Positions 5,814-12,647 of a stretch of DNA of 15,465 bases are shown here, piece after piece (positions within the stretch are counted from its first letter, which is position 1; every line of letters begins with the position of its first letter). The notes beneath the pieces were generated by a model. The model did no database searches and was not told where the DNA came from. It worked only from the letters and a program-made list of their open reading frames with translations. The DNA comes from Oscillospiraceae bacterium (GTDB taxonomy: Bacteria; Bacillota; Clostridia; Oscillospirales; Oscillospiraceae), in assembly GCA_017420125.1 (NCBI GenBank), contig JAFOJR010000064.1:1-15465 (forward strand), given 5' to 3'. Both the position numbers and the translations under genes were made by a program.

Positions 5814-6755
5814 TTACTCCTCCCCTGCTTCGTGTTGCTGCTCCACCGCATCTTGCCAGTGATGCTGTAAAAACGCGTCGATCTTGGCCCAGTATCGTTC
5901 CGGTGCCATACGGGCAGACTCTGCATGCCCTGCTTTCGGTGTTACATACAGCTCTTTTGGTCCTTTTGCAGCTTCATACAGTTGATATACCATTTCCGAC
6001 GGCACAAAGTCATCTTTTCCGCCGTGCATGAATAAAATAGGGAGATTCGTCTTCTTCACCGCTTCCAATGGTGCGGCATCCTCCAGGCGATATCTGGCCC
6101 GCAGGCGCGTTTCGGCAGACAGCAGAATGCGCGCAGGGACCAAAAGCGGAGAGATTTGATGCTCCGCCACATAGGATAATTCCTTCATTGCCGTTGTGTA
6201 TCCGCAGTCTTCCACCACAGCCCGCACATTCGGCGGGAGGTTTTCTCCTGCGGCCAGCAAAACAGTGGCCGCACCCATAGACACGCCGTGGAGCACAATC
6301 TCTGCCTCCGGATCCTTCCGGAGAATCCATTTAATCCAGCACACAATATCCAGCCTGTCCGGCCAGCCCATCCCAATATAAGTTCCCTCGCTGGCACCAT
6401 GCCCGCGCAGCGCCGGCAGCAGTACAGAATACCCCCGCTTTGCGTATGCCTGGCCATATGGGTGCATTCGTTCCGGTTTTCCCCGGTACCCATGTACGCA
6501 AATGGCCCATCGATGTCCCTGTTCCGCTGGTCTGTAATATCCCCAAAGTGTCAAATGATCTTCACTTTGGCAGGTCACCGGCCTGTAAAATAGGGAAATG
6601 TCCTGTCCTGACTCTGCGTCGCCGCCGGAACGCTTTTCCGCTTTATCTGTTTTCAGCACACGCTGATACAGTATTTGCCCCAGCCCCCAGAGCGAAACGC
6701 CTACTGCTGCTGTGCCTGCCGCCAGACCCAAAAAAATACGGGATTTCTTTTTCAT
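5814..6755 (-). CDS. Alpha/beta hydrolase with N-terminal membrane anchor
   Basis: Serine hydrolase of unknown substrate, 313 residues, related to the large Firmicutes group often annotated as alpha/beta hydrolase or lysophospholipase-like. An N-terminal MKKKSR followed by one hydrophobic segment (about 7-29) indicates a membrane anchor or uncleaved signal, with the enzyme outside the membrane. The catalytic domain has the oxyanion-side motif CVHGYRG (86-92), an LRGHGASEG loop (116-124), nucleophile S159 in HGVSMGAA, acid D248 in HGGKDDFVP, and H277 in KAGHAES. The start is the ATG at 6753-6755, with an AAGGA-type site upstream. It is the first gene of the operon with dusB and the sigma/anti-sigma pair. 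Its co-transcription with an envelope-stress sigma system would suit a cell-surface role, but this is inference. Confidence 0.85.
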   Translation of the reverse strand: MKKKSRIFLGLAAGTAAVGVSLWGLGQILYQRVLKTDKAEKRSGGDAESGQDISLFYRPVTCQSEDHLTLWGYYRPAEQGHRWAICVHGYRGKPERMHPYGQAYAKRGYSVLLPALRGHGASEGTYIGMGWPDRLDIVCWIKWILRKDPEAEIVLHGVSMGAATVLLAAGENLPPNVRAVVEDCGYTTAMKELSYVAEHQISPLLVPARILLSAETRLRARYRLEDAAPLEAVKKTNLPILFMHGGKDDFVPSEMVYQLYEAAKGPKELYVTPKAGHAESARMAPERYWAKIDAFLQHHWQDAVEQQHEAGEE

Positions 6756-6799
6756 CCATTCGCTTCCTTTCTTCTTGTTCTGGCATTTTCATTTTGGAT

Positions 6800-6829
6800 A
6801 GTATAACATAAAACCCGCTTTTCCTGCAA
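6800..6829 (-). promoter_or_regulatory. Candidate promoter of the hydrolase-dusB-sigma-anti-sigma operon
   Basis: On the minus strand a -10 TATACT (6800-6805) lies 18 bases downstream of TTGCAG (6824-6829), a weak match to TTGACA. The start site would be near 6793, about 40 bases before the hydrolase ATG. No second promoter with an ECF-type AAC/CGT pattern was found in this gap, though short motifs are easy to miss by eye. Confidence 0.5.
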
Positions 6830-6924
6830 CGAAATCGCCTCGCTTCTCATTTTGCATTTTTTGCGCCGTACGGCTTCAAATTTCTTTTCCGCTTTGCAGT
6901 GGTAAATTTTTCCGTTCTCTACTA

Positions 6925-6953
6925 TTTACATAACAGTTATTTTGTGGTATTAT
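6925..6953 (+). promoter_or_regulatory. sigma-A promoter of the LD-carboxypeptidase gene
   Basis: TTTACA (6925-6930), a 17-base spacer and TATTAT (6948-6953) form a good housekeeping promoter. It gives a T-rich leader of roughly 110 bases before the coding start at 7070. The open frame running through this leader is therefore not likely to be translated. Confidence 0.65.
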
Positions 6954-7069
6954 TTCGACACATTTCCAGGTTCTTCAGGGGCATTTTTCTTCTGCAGTTT
7001 TCTTTCCTTTTTGCATATTTGTGCTTTTGTTCCTGCATAATCTGGTTTTGTTGCAGAAGGAGGTTTCTT

Positions 7070-7999
7070 TTGGACGCTTTTTATACGCCAACGTCGTTAT
7101 TTCCTGGCGCTTCCGTTGCCCTCCTCTGTCCCTCCAGCCCTGTTTCTGCACAGCGGCGGGAGGCGGCAGCACGCGCTGTCCGCGCTTTGGGCTTACACCC
7201 CGTTTTGTTTCCCAGCGCTTTTGCTGCCCGGGGACATCTGGCCGGCGAAGACGCTTTGCGGGCAGAAGACTTAAACCGCGCCTTTGCAGACCCTTCCATT
7301 CACGGCATTCTGGCCTTGCGGGGTGGTTTCGGCGCGCATCGCGTTCTCCCTCTGCTGGACTGGGACGCCATTCGGACCCATCCAAAATATTTCGGCGGCT
7401 ACAGTGATATCACCGCATTGCATACAGCACTGAACCAGCGTTGTGGATTTGTGACTTATCACACCATTATGCCAGCCGCGAATGATGATTATCCTCTGGA
7501 TGAATACTCCATGGACTTTCTCTGCCGTGCCCTGTTCGGCACATTGCACGGGCCTCTTGAAAACCCACCGGGGCAAGCCCTTCTCCCCTTGGCGGGCGGT
7601 GTGGCGGAAGGACCGCTATGCGGTGGAAATCTCTCTGTCATCGCCGCGTCCATCGGAACGCCGTTCCAGCTGGACACCGCGGGAAAAATCTTATTTTTAG
7701 AGGAAGTAAAAGAACCAAACCACCGGATTGATGCTCTGTTAACCCAGCTCCGCAACGCCGGACTGTTTGCGGAATGCGTCGGCATTTTATTAGGCGCATT
7801 CACGCCGCCGGCCCCCCCTTCCGAAACAGAATCGCTTTCTTTGGAAGAAATCTGGACCGATCTGCTTCCTTCTCATATCCCCATTATGGCCAATTTAGCC
7901 TGCGGTCACGTGCTGCCCTCCATGGCATTGCCAATGGGTGGCATTTGTCGGATGGATGCCGACCGCCGGACGCTGACCCTTTTGACAAAGGGACGGTGA
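7070..7999 (+). CDS. LD-carboxypeptidase (peptidase family S66)
   Basis: Cytoplasmic serine peptidase of the LdcA type, which removes the terminal D-alanine from murein tetrapeptides during cell-wall recycling. The 309-residue product has the family pattern LALRGGFGAHRVLPLLDWD, GGYSDIT with nucleophile S112, LFLEEVKEPNHRID with the catalytic glutamate (E211/E212), and ACGH with H280, in the order Ser-Glu-His of the family. The start is a TTG at 7070-7072 with AAGGAGG six bases upstream (7057-7063), and the protein then begins at the expected LFPGASVALLCPSSP strand. The same frame is open 57 codons further upstream, but that part is a Phe- and Cys-rich read of the leader. The stop is followed in frame by an NlpC/P60 remnant. 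In Bacillus ykfA and ykfC pair the same two activities. Confidence 0.9.
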   Translation: MDAFYTPTSLFPGASVALLCPSSPVSAQRREAAARAVRALGLHPVLFPSAFAARGHLAGEDALRAEDLNRAFADPSIHGILALRGGFGAHRVLPLLDWDAIRTHPKYFGGYSDITALHTALNQRCGFVTYHTIMPAANDDYPLDEYSMDFLCRALFGTLHGPLENPPGQALLPLAGGVAEGPLCGGNLSVIAASIGTPFQLDTAGKILFLEEVKEPNHRIDALLTQLRNAGLFAECVGILLGAFTPPAPPSETESLSLEEIWTDLLPSHIPIMANLACGHVLPSMALPMGGICRMDADRRTLTLLTKGR

Positions 8000-8239
8000 A
8001 CCGACTTTGACCGCCATTATCTGTGTTCCCAGGGCCGGCCTCATCCGGCAGCCAAACAACTGCCGGAAGCTGAATTCCGAACCAAAGCAGTGCAGATCGC
8101 CTGCTCCTATCGAGGCGTTCCTTATCGCTGGGGCGGAAAAACTCCGCTTGGCATCGCCTGTTCCGGTCTCTGTTCTCTCTCTTATCTTCTCTCTGCGGCG
8201 CCAGCCTGTTTGGATAAGAAAATGCAAAAAGCGTTCTGA
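8000..8239 (+). pseudogene. Truncated NlpC/P60 cysteine peptidase remnant
   Basis: Starting right after the LD-carboxypeptidase TGA, the same frame stays open for 79 codons and ends at TGA 8237-8239. The middle reads AVQIACSYRGVPYRWGGKTP and then GIACSGLCSLSYLL. This matches the N-terminal half of NlpC/P60 domains (GxPYxWGG, then D-C-S-G around the catalytic cysteine, here C54 of the stretch). The residue before the cysteine is Ala (GCC) where the family normally has Asp (GAC). There is no ATG, GTG or TTG before the domain, and the half carrying the catalytic histidine is missing: the frame runs straight into the terminator of the next gene. I call it a remnant of a YkfC-like endopeptidase. 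Expression only by TGA readthrough is a remote alternative. Confidence 0.7.
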
Positions 8240-8270
8240 ACCGCCATTCGCGGTTCAGAACGCCTGCATT
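8221..8270 (-). terminator. Terminator of the minus-strand TIM-barrel gene
   Basis: A perfect 14-base-pair stem, GCGTTCTGAACCGC (8231-8244) against GCGGTTCAGAACGC (8250-8263), has loop CATTC. On the minus strand it is followed by TTTTT. An outer AATGCA/TGCATT pairing extends it. It lies 27 bases beyond the TIM-barrel stop. The NlpC/P60 remnant ends inside this stem. Confidence 0.85.
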
Positions 8271-8296
8271 GCAAAGCAAACACATACTTTTCCCTG

Positions 8297-8986
8297 CTAC
8301 GGTTCAATTTTCTTTCGATATTGATTCATGGAAACGGAAAACAGCTGTCCTGTGGTGGGTGGCGTGTAGGTGATGGCATTGGCACCTGCCGCAATGGTTT
8401 CCAAAATCGTTTCCTCTGTCGGGCCGCCGGTGGCAATAATAGGGAGCTCCGGATATCTGGCGCGAATTGCGCGTACAATCTCCGCGGTTTTTCCGGCGCC
8501 GGATACGTTGATAATATCTGCACCGGACTTCAGTCGGCTATCGACATCCTCTGCCTCCGACACCACTGTTACCACAACAGGGATATCCAGTTCCTGCTTC
8601 AGCCGCCCCACCGTTTCATTGCCCGTCGGGGAATTAACCACTACGCCAAACGCTCCTTCCGCTTCCGCATCAATGGCCAGCTGTATCACCCGTTCGCCCT
8701 TTGTGAGCCCTCCGCCCACCCCGGCAAATACCGGCATATCAGCGGCCAGCATCACCGCTCTCATAATGGCCGGCTGGGGCGTGAACGGATAAACTGCGAT
8801 GATGGCATCTGCATTGATATTGCGGATAATTGCTACGTCTGTTGTGAAGGCTAAGGATTTAATGCGACGGCCAAACACACGAATTCCGGATGCCTTGCTG
8901 ATACAAATCGGGACTTCTATCATATGATTACGCAGATTCCCCTGATACTGAGGCACAAATTTTGGTGTTTTTTCATTCGTGTTCAT
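8297..8986 (-). CDS. TIM-barrel protein of unknown function (commonly annotated 'hydrolase')
   Basis: A 229-residue protein that looks like a conserved clostridial family usually given only the generic name hydrolase. The alternating strand-helix pattern fits a beta/alpha barrel: AFTTDVAIIRNINADAIIAV, then MPVFAGVGGGLTKGER, GAFGVVVNSPTGNETV, IPVVVTVVSEAEDVDSRLKS, GADIINVSGAGKTAEIV, LPIIATGGPTEETI and GANAITYTPPT. The late GGPTEET and GANAITYTPP loops are placed like a phosphate-binding site in HisA/HisF, ThiG or NanE-type barrels. No catalytic residue can be named. The start is the ATG at 8984-8986, with GGAGGG nine bases upstream. It is a single gene with its own terminator, divergent from the V-ATPase operon. 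Confidence 0.75.
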   Translation of the reverse strand: MNTNEKTPKFVPQYQGNLRNHMIEVPICISKASGIRVFGRRIKSLAFTTDVAIIRNINADAIIAVYPFTPQPAIMRAVMLAADMPVFAGVGGGLTKGERVIQLAIDAEAEGAFGVVVNSPTGNETVGRLKQELDIPVVVTVVSEAEDVDSRLKSGADIINVSGAGKTAEIVRAIRARYPELPIIATGGPTEETILETIAAGANAITYTPPTTGQLFSVSMNQYRKKIEP

Positions 8987-9148
8987 CGTGCTTGTCCCTC
9001 CAATCGTCTCAATTCTCGGTCTTCCAACTTCTCCATCTTTTTGATGGTGCTTGTTATCTTACCATATTTTTTCTGAAAAAGCGAATACAAGTCCTTGCAA
9101 AGTTCTATGTGCTTTTTTTAATTTATCTTACTTTTTCAGTGATTTCTC

Positions 9149-9177
9149 TTGATTTTTGTTCATTATGGCACTATATT
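9149..9177 (+). promoter_or_regulatory. Promoter of the V-type ATPase operon
   Basis: TTGATT (9149-9154), a 17-base spacer and TATATT (9172-9177) form a good sigma-A promoter about 50 bases before the first ATPase gene. The rest of the divergent gap 8987-9229 is AT-rich and shows no further clear element. Confidence 0.65.
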
Positions 9178-9229
9178 TTTAAAATAGGGGTATTTTCTTA
9201 ACTTTTCTCTTGGAAAGGTGGTGAATCAA

Positions 9230-9556
9230 ATGTCTCTGGATGCAATCAAACAAATTACAGATGCAGAAGAAACCGCACGCCAGGCAAAGCTGGCTGCCGA
9301 AGCATCGGCCCGCGGGCTTTGTGCCAAGGCAGAGCAAATGGGCGCTCATGCTGTAGAAGAGGCACGAAGCAAAGCAGAAGCCACCGTGCGCGCCTGGATG
9401 ACCCAGGCAGAAACCCAGGCCGCGGCAGAGGCAAAACAGGAAATCGCCGCGGCAGCCCGCACATGTGACCAGCTGAAAACAGCGGCAGAAGCCCGGCTGG
9501 ACGACGCGGCTGCATGGATTGTAAGAAGGGTCGTGAATATGGCATGTCAATCGTAA
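9230..9556 (+). CDS. ntpF: V-type ATPase peripheral-stalk subunit (NtpF / subunit G-H type)
   Basis: A 108-residue coiled-coil subunit of the bacterial V-type ATPase that pairs with subunit E to form a peripheral stalk joining the catalytic head to the membrane part. The sequence begins MSLDAIKQITDAEETARQAK and continues as an almost unbroken Ala-, Glu-, Lys- and Arg-rich helix to about residue 95, as in NtpF and archaeal AhaH. The start is taken as the ATG at 9230, eight bases after AGGTGG; a GTG twelve bases earlier lies within the ribosome binding site. It is the first gene of the operon, as ntpF is in Enterococcus hirae. Its end overlaps the start of ntpI by 13 bases. Low-complexity coiled coils are hard to assign alone, so gene order carries much of the weight. 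Confidence 0.82.
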   Translation: MSLDAIKQITDAEETARQAKLAAEASARGLCAKAEQMGAHAVEEARSKAEATVRAWMTQAETQAAAEAKQEIAAAARTCDQLKTAAEARLDDAAAWIVRRVVNMACQS

Positions 9557-11481
9557 CAATGAAACGGTTCCGGATGGTGGGCCTGACCGCTGAGCAGGAT
9601 GCTCTTCTGCAGGCATTGCTCCACATCGGCTGTGTGGAGATCAGCCAGCCGGATCAAAAACTGACAGATCCGGAATGGGCCGGTCTGCTGCGCCCCGGAA
9701 GCACCACGGTGCAGGATATCCGGGAGAACGCCAACAGCGTACGGAATGCGTTGTCTGCTCTGGATCAATATGCCCCTGTGAAATCCGGTTTGTTTACCAA
9801 GCGAAATTTCATTTCGGAAGCAGAATTTCTCAGCCCTGCCGCTTTGGAAAATGGATTGCAGACAGCGTCTGAAATCAGCGGCCACATGGCGGAGATCAAC
9901 CTGCTGTACGGACAGGAAAATCGGTTGGCCACCCTGCGGGCCAGCTTGACTCCATGGAAATCGCTGGATGTTCCTCTGGCGCTTCCCTCCACCCCTCACG
10001 CGCAAATTACATTCGGTGTCTGTCCGGCAGAGGTCAGCCTTCCTCAGTTGGAGCAGTCGCTGGCCCAGGAGGCCCCGGGCAGCGCCCTGTTTCACGCCCA
10101 TACCGATCGGGACCAGCATTATCTTATGGTCATCTGTCATCCGTCGGAAGAAGAAAACGTCTCCCAGGCACTGAAAGCCGTATCTTTCAGCCGCATTACC
10201 TTCCAGGACGTACATGGAACAGCCGCAGAAAGCATTGCAGAAATCGACCGGAAAATGGCCCAGCTGGCTGCCCAGCGGGAAGTTCATGTGGAACTGATCC
10301 GTGAATATCAGAACGCACGGGAGGATTTGAAAGTCTGTGCCGATCGGCTGACCCAGTTGGAAACCAAGGAACTGGCAAAAGAACGGCTGCTCACCAATGG
10401 TACGATCTTCTTTGCGGAGGGCTGGCTCCCGCAGGAGGCAGAGTCTCAGCTTTCTACCGCATTGGCTCCGTTTACCTGCTCCTGTGAAACTGCGGACCCG
10501 GAAGAGGGTGAAACCCCACCCACCTTGCTGAAAAACTCCAATCTTGTCTCTACGATAAACGGCGTCACGGAAATGTACAGCCTGCCTGCCTATGGCAGCA
10601 TTGATCCAAATCCGGTGACATTCCCGTTTTACGTGGTGTTTTTCGGAATGATGTTTGCCGATGTGGCATATGGTCTGATTCTATTTTTAGGAACGCATAT
10701 CATTTTAAAGAAGTTCCGCCCAAAGGGGACAATGGGCGGTCTGATGCGGCTGATCCGCGTCTGCGGCGTTTCTACAATTTTCTGGGGACTGCTGTCCGGC
10801 AGCTTCTTCTCCGACGTCATTTCCGTAGTCGCAGATACCTTTTTCGGCGTTCCGGATTTCAAACTGTACATCCCTGTGCTGAATCCAGTGGAAAACCCTT
10901 TGCCGGTTCTGTATCTTTCTTTGGTTCTGGGTGCCATTCAGATTCTCTTTGGCATGGGAATCAAGGCGTATATGCTCATTCGGGACGGCCATGTGCTGGA
11001 TGCCATTTTTGATGTGGGAAGCTGGTGGGTTTTGTTCGCCGGCATTGCTGTAGGTGTGCTGACAGGAAACTTCATCGTGTGCCTGATCGGTGTGGCCATG
11101 CTCATCCTCACACAGGGGCGCAAAAAGCCCACTGTTTTTGGGAAACTGGGCGGCGGCATCGGCAGCTTGTATGATATCACTTCCTATTTGGGCGATATTT
11201 TATCGTATTCCCGTTTGATGGCTCTGATGCTTGCAAGTTCTGTCATCGGAAGTCTGGTGAATATTTTGGGTGCCCTGGCCGGCAATATCTTTGTTTTTCT
11301 CCTCATCTTTGCAATCGGACATGCATTTAATATGGGGATCAATGTCATTGGCACATATGTTCATGCTGCCAGACTGCAGTATCTGGAATTTTTCGGAAAA
11401 TTCTATCAGGACGGCGGCATTCCCTTCCGTCCCTTGACTTATAACACTCGTTATGTAGACATTATAAAGGAGGAATCATAG
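9544..11481 (+). CDS. ntpI: V-type ATP synthase subunit I (membrane stator, subunit a)
   Basis: The 645-residue stator subunit that holds the ion half-channels beside the rotor ring. Residues 1 to about 350 form the soluble arm with coiled coils that grip the peripheral stalks. From about residue 360 (FPFYVVFFGMMFADVAYGL) there are six to eight membrane segments. The segment TSYLGDILSYSRLMALMLAS carries R557, equivalent to the essential arginine (R735 of yeast Vph1) that faces the ring carboxylate. The C-terminus has GHAFNMGINVIGTYVHAARL, typical of the family. The start is the ATG at 9544 (MSIVTMKRFRMVGL), giving the usual family N-terminus; an in-frame ATG 30 bases upstream would add ten residues of the preceding gene's overlap. 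Its end carries the AAGGAGG for ntpK. Confidence 0.95.
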   Translation: MSIVTMKRFRMVGLTAEQDALLQALLHIGCVEISQPDQKLTDPEWAGLLRPGSTTVQDIRENANSVRNALSALDQYAPVKSGLFTKRNFISEAEFLSPAALENGLQTASEISGHMAEINLLYGQENRLATLRASLTPWKSLDVPLALPSTPHAQITFGVCPAEVSLPQLEQSLAQEAPGSALFHAHTDRDQHYLMVICHPSEEENVSQALKAVSFSRITFQDVHGTAAESIAEIDRKMAQLAAQREVHVELIREYQNAREDLKVCADRLTQLETKELAKERLLTNGTIFFAEGWLPQEAESQLSTALAPFTCSCETADPEEGETPPTLLKNSNLVSTINGVTEMYSLPAYGSIDPNPVTFPFYVVFFGMMFADVAYGLILFLGTHIILKKFRPKGTMGGLMRLIRVCGVSTIFWGLLSGSFFSDVISVVADTFFGVPDFKLYIPVLNPVENPLPVLYLSLVLGAIQILFGMGIKAYMLIRDGHVLDAIFDVGSWWVLFAGIAVGVLTGNFIVCLIGVAMLILTQGRKKPTVFGKLGGGIGSLYDITSYLGDILSYSRLMALMLASSVIGSLVNILGALAGNIFVFLLIFAIGHAFNMGINVIGTYVHAARLQYLEFFGKFYQDGGIPFRPLTYNTRYVDIIKEES

Positions 11482-11482
11482 C

Positions 11483-11962
11483 ATGGAATTTTTAGCAAAT
11501 TGTGGAACACAAGTTGCCTTTCTCGGGGCAACTTTAGCAGTCGCCCTGGCCTGCGCCGGCTCCGGTATCGGCTGCGGCTCTGTGGGTGAAGCTGGTACTG
11601 GCGTTTTATCGGAAGATCCTGGCAAGTTCGCCTCTGTTCTGATTATGCAGATCCTTCCCGGCACGCAGGGCCTGTACGGCTTGGTAATCTGGTTCTTTGC
11701 CTTAATGAAAATGGGCTTTTTCAGCGGTTCTATCGCACCTCTGACCATTGGCCAGGGACTGGGCTATTTCGCTGCCTGCCTGCCCATCGGTATCGGCGGT
11801 CTGGTAACTGCCATCGCCCAGGGACGCTGCGCTGCCACCGGCGTGATGTTGATGGCCAAACGGCCGGAAGAAATGTCCAAAGGCATTGTCATGGCATTGA
11901 TCATTGAGTTCTATGCCGTTCTGTGCCTGCTGGCTTCCTTCCTTATGCTGAACAGCTTTTAA
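11483..11962 (+). CDS. ntpK: V-type ATP synthase subunit K (16-kDa proteolipid rotor ring)
   Basis: A 159-residue proteolipid with two helical hairpins, the duplicated V-type form rather than the 8-kDa F-type form. Many copies form the rotor ring. The ion-binding positions known from the Enterococcus hirae ring are all present: LPGTQGLY gives L58, T61, Q62 and Y65; IAQGR gives Q113; and ALIIEFYAVL gives the essential carboxylate E142, corresponding to L61, T64, Q65, Y68, Q110 and E139. The loop between the hairpins is about six residues longer than in E. hirae. The start ATG is one base after the ntpI stop, with AAGGAGG nine bases upstream. The residue set suggests sodium, which is an inference from the E. 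hirae structure. A 57-base gap, the longest inside the operon, follows. Confidence 0.95.
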   Translation: MEFLANCGTQVAFLGATLAVALACAGSGIGCGSVGEAGTGVLSEDPGKFASVLIMQILPGTQGLYGLVIWFFALMKMGFFSGSIAPLTIGQGLGYFAACLPIGIGGLVTAIAQGRCAATGVMLMAKRPEEMSKGIVMALIIEFYAVLCLLASFLMLNSF

Positions 11963-12019
11963 GCCATTTGGCATGATGCGAAATGCAATATTCCACCATC
12001 GAAAGGATAGCAATTGATT

Positions 12020-12619
12020 ATGGATGGTATTGAAACAATCACTGCACGGATTTTGCAGGATAATGAAGCAGAAATTCGCAAATTGACAGAACAATCTCAG
12101 GCTCAGGCGGCAGAAATTGAAGCCCGCTATGCAGCGGAAGCCACCGCCCTTTCGGAAGAAATTCTTCGCAAGGGAAAGCGCGCCGCCGAAGACCGGAAGG
12201 AACGCTTGTCCGGTGCAGCACAAATCGAAATCAAAAAGAACGTGCTGGCCATGAAGCAGTCTCTGTTGGAACAGGCTTTCCAAAGAGCGCTTTCCACTCT
12301 TACTTCTTTGCCGGAAGACGAATATGCAGCGCTTTTGGTAAACCTGGCAGTGTCTAACACCCGGATCGGGCAGGAACAACTCATCTTTTCTCAAGCAGAC
12401 CGCACCCGCTATGGCAAAAAAGTGGTAACTGCGGCCAACAGCCGCTTGGAGCAAGCAGGCCGCACCGCCAAACTCACCCTTTCAGAAACCGTTCGGTCCA
12501 TGAAAGGCGGTTTGATTTTGCGTGACGGCCAAGTCGAAGTCAACTGTACTTTTGAAACGATTCTCCGTTTGATGCGGAGAGATTCTGCCCACCAAGTGGC
12601 CGCCCTTTTGTTCCAATGA
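12020..12619 (+). CDS. ntpE: V-type ATP synthase subunit E (peripheral stalk)
   Basis: A 199-residue stalk subunit that pairs with NtpF and binds the top of the catalytic head. Residues 1 to about 100 form a long charged helix (MDGIETITARILQDNEAEIR and onward); the C-terminal half is a globular alpha/beta domain ending LRLMRRDSAHQVAALLFQ. Length and bipartite plan fit the E family. Two starts are possible: the ATG at 12020, chosen because the product then begins like other NtpE proteins, and a TTG at 12014, which sits at a better distance (six bases) from the AAGGA at 12003-12007. The difference is two residues. It lies between the ntpK and ntpC genes, as expected. Confidence 0.88.
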   Translation: MDGIETITARILQDNEAEIRKLTEQSQAQAAEIEARYAAEATALSEEILRKGKRAAEDRKERLSGAAQIEIKKNVLAMKQSLLEQAFQRALSTLTSLPEDEYAALLVNLAVSNTRIGQEQLIFSQADRTRYGKKVVTAANSRLEQAGRTAKLTLSETVRSMKGGLILRDGQVEVNCTFETILRLMRRDSAHQVAALLFQ

Positions 12620-12629
12620 CGGCGGCCTG

Positions 12630-12647
12630 AAAAGGAGGAATCCTTTT
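12630..12647 (+). promoter_or_regulatory. Small hairpin over the ntpC ribosome binding site
   Basis: AAAAGG (12630-12635) can pair with CCTTTT (12642-12647) around a six-base loop AGGAAT. The stem and loop contain the AAAGGAGG ribosome binding site and the first two bases of the TTG start of ntpC. A ribosome finishing ntpE (stop at 12617-12619) would sit close to it, so coupling of ntpC translation to ntpE is possible. It is a short, AT-rich hairpin and may be weak. Confidence 0.3.

Noticed and set aside
6899..7069. N-terminal extension of the LD-carboxypeptidase by 57 codons from a GTG
   Set aside because: It overlaps the promoter, reads as a Phe/Cys-rich translation of a T-rich leader, and the TTG at 7070 has an excellent AAGGAGG at the right distance and gives the normal family N-terminus.
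9547..10287. Minus-strand open frame of 246 codons inside ntpI
   Set aside because: It is a shadow of the strongly supported ntpI frame and has no recognisable domain or ribosome binding site.
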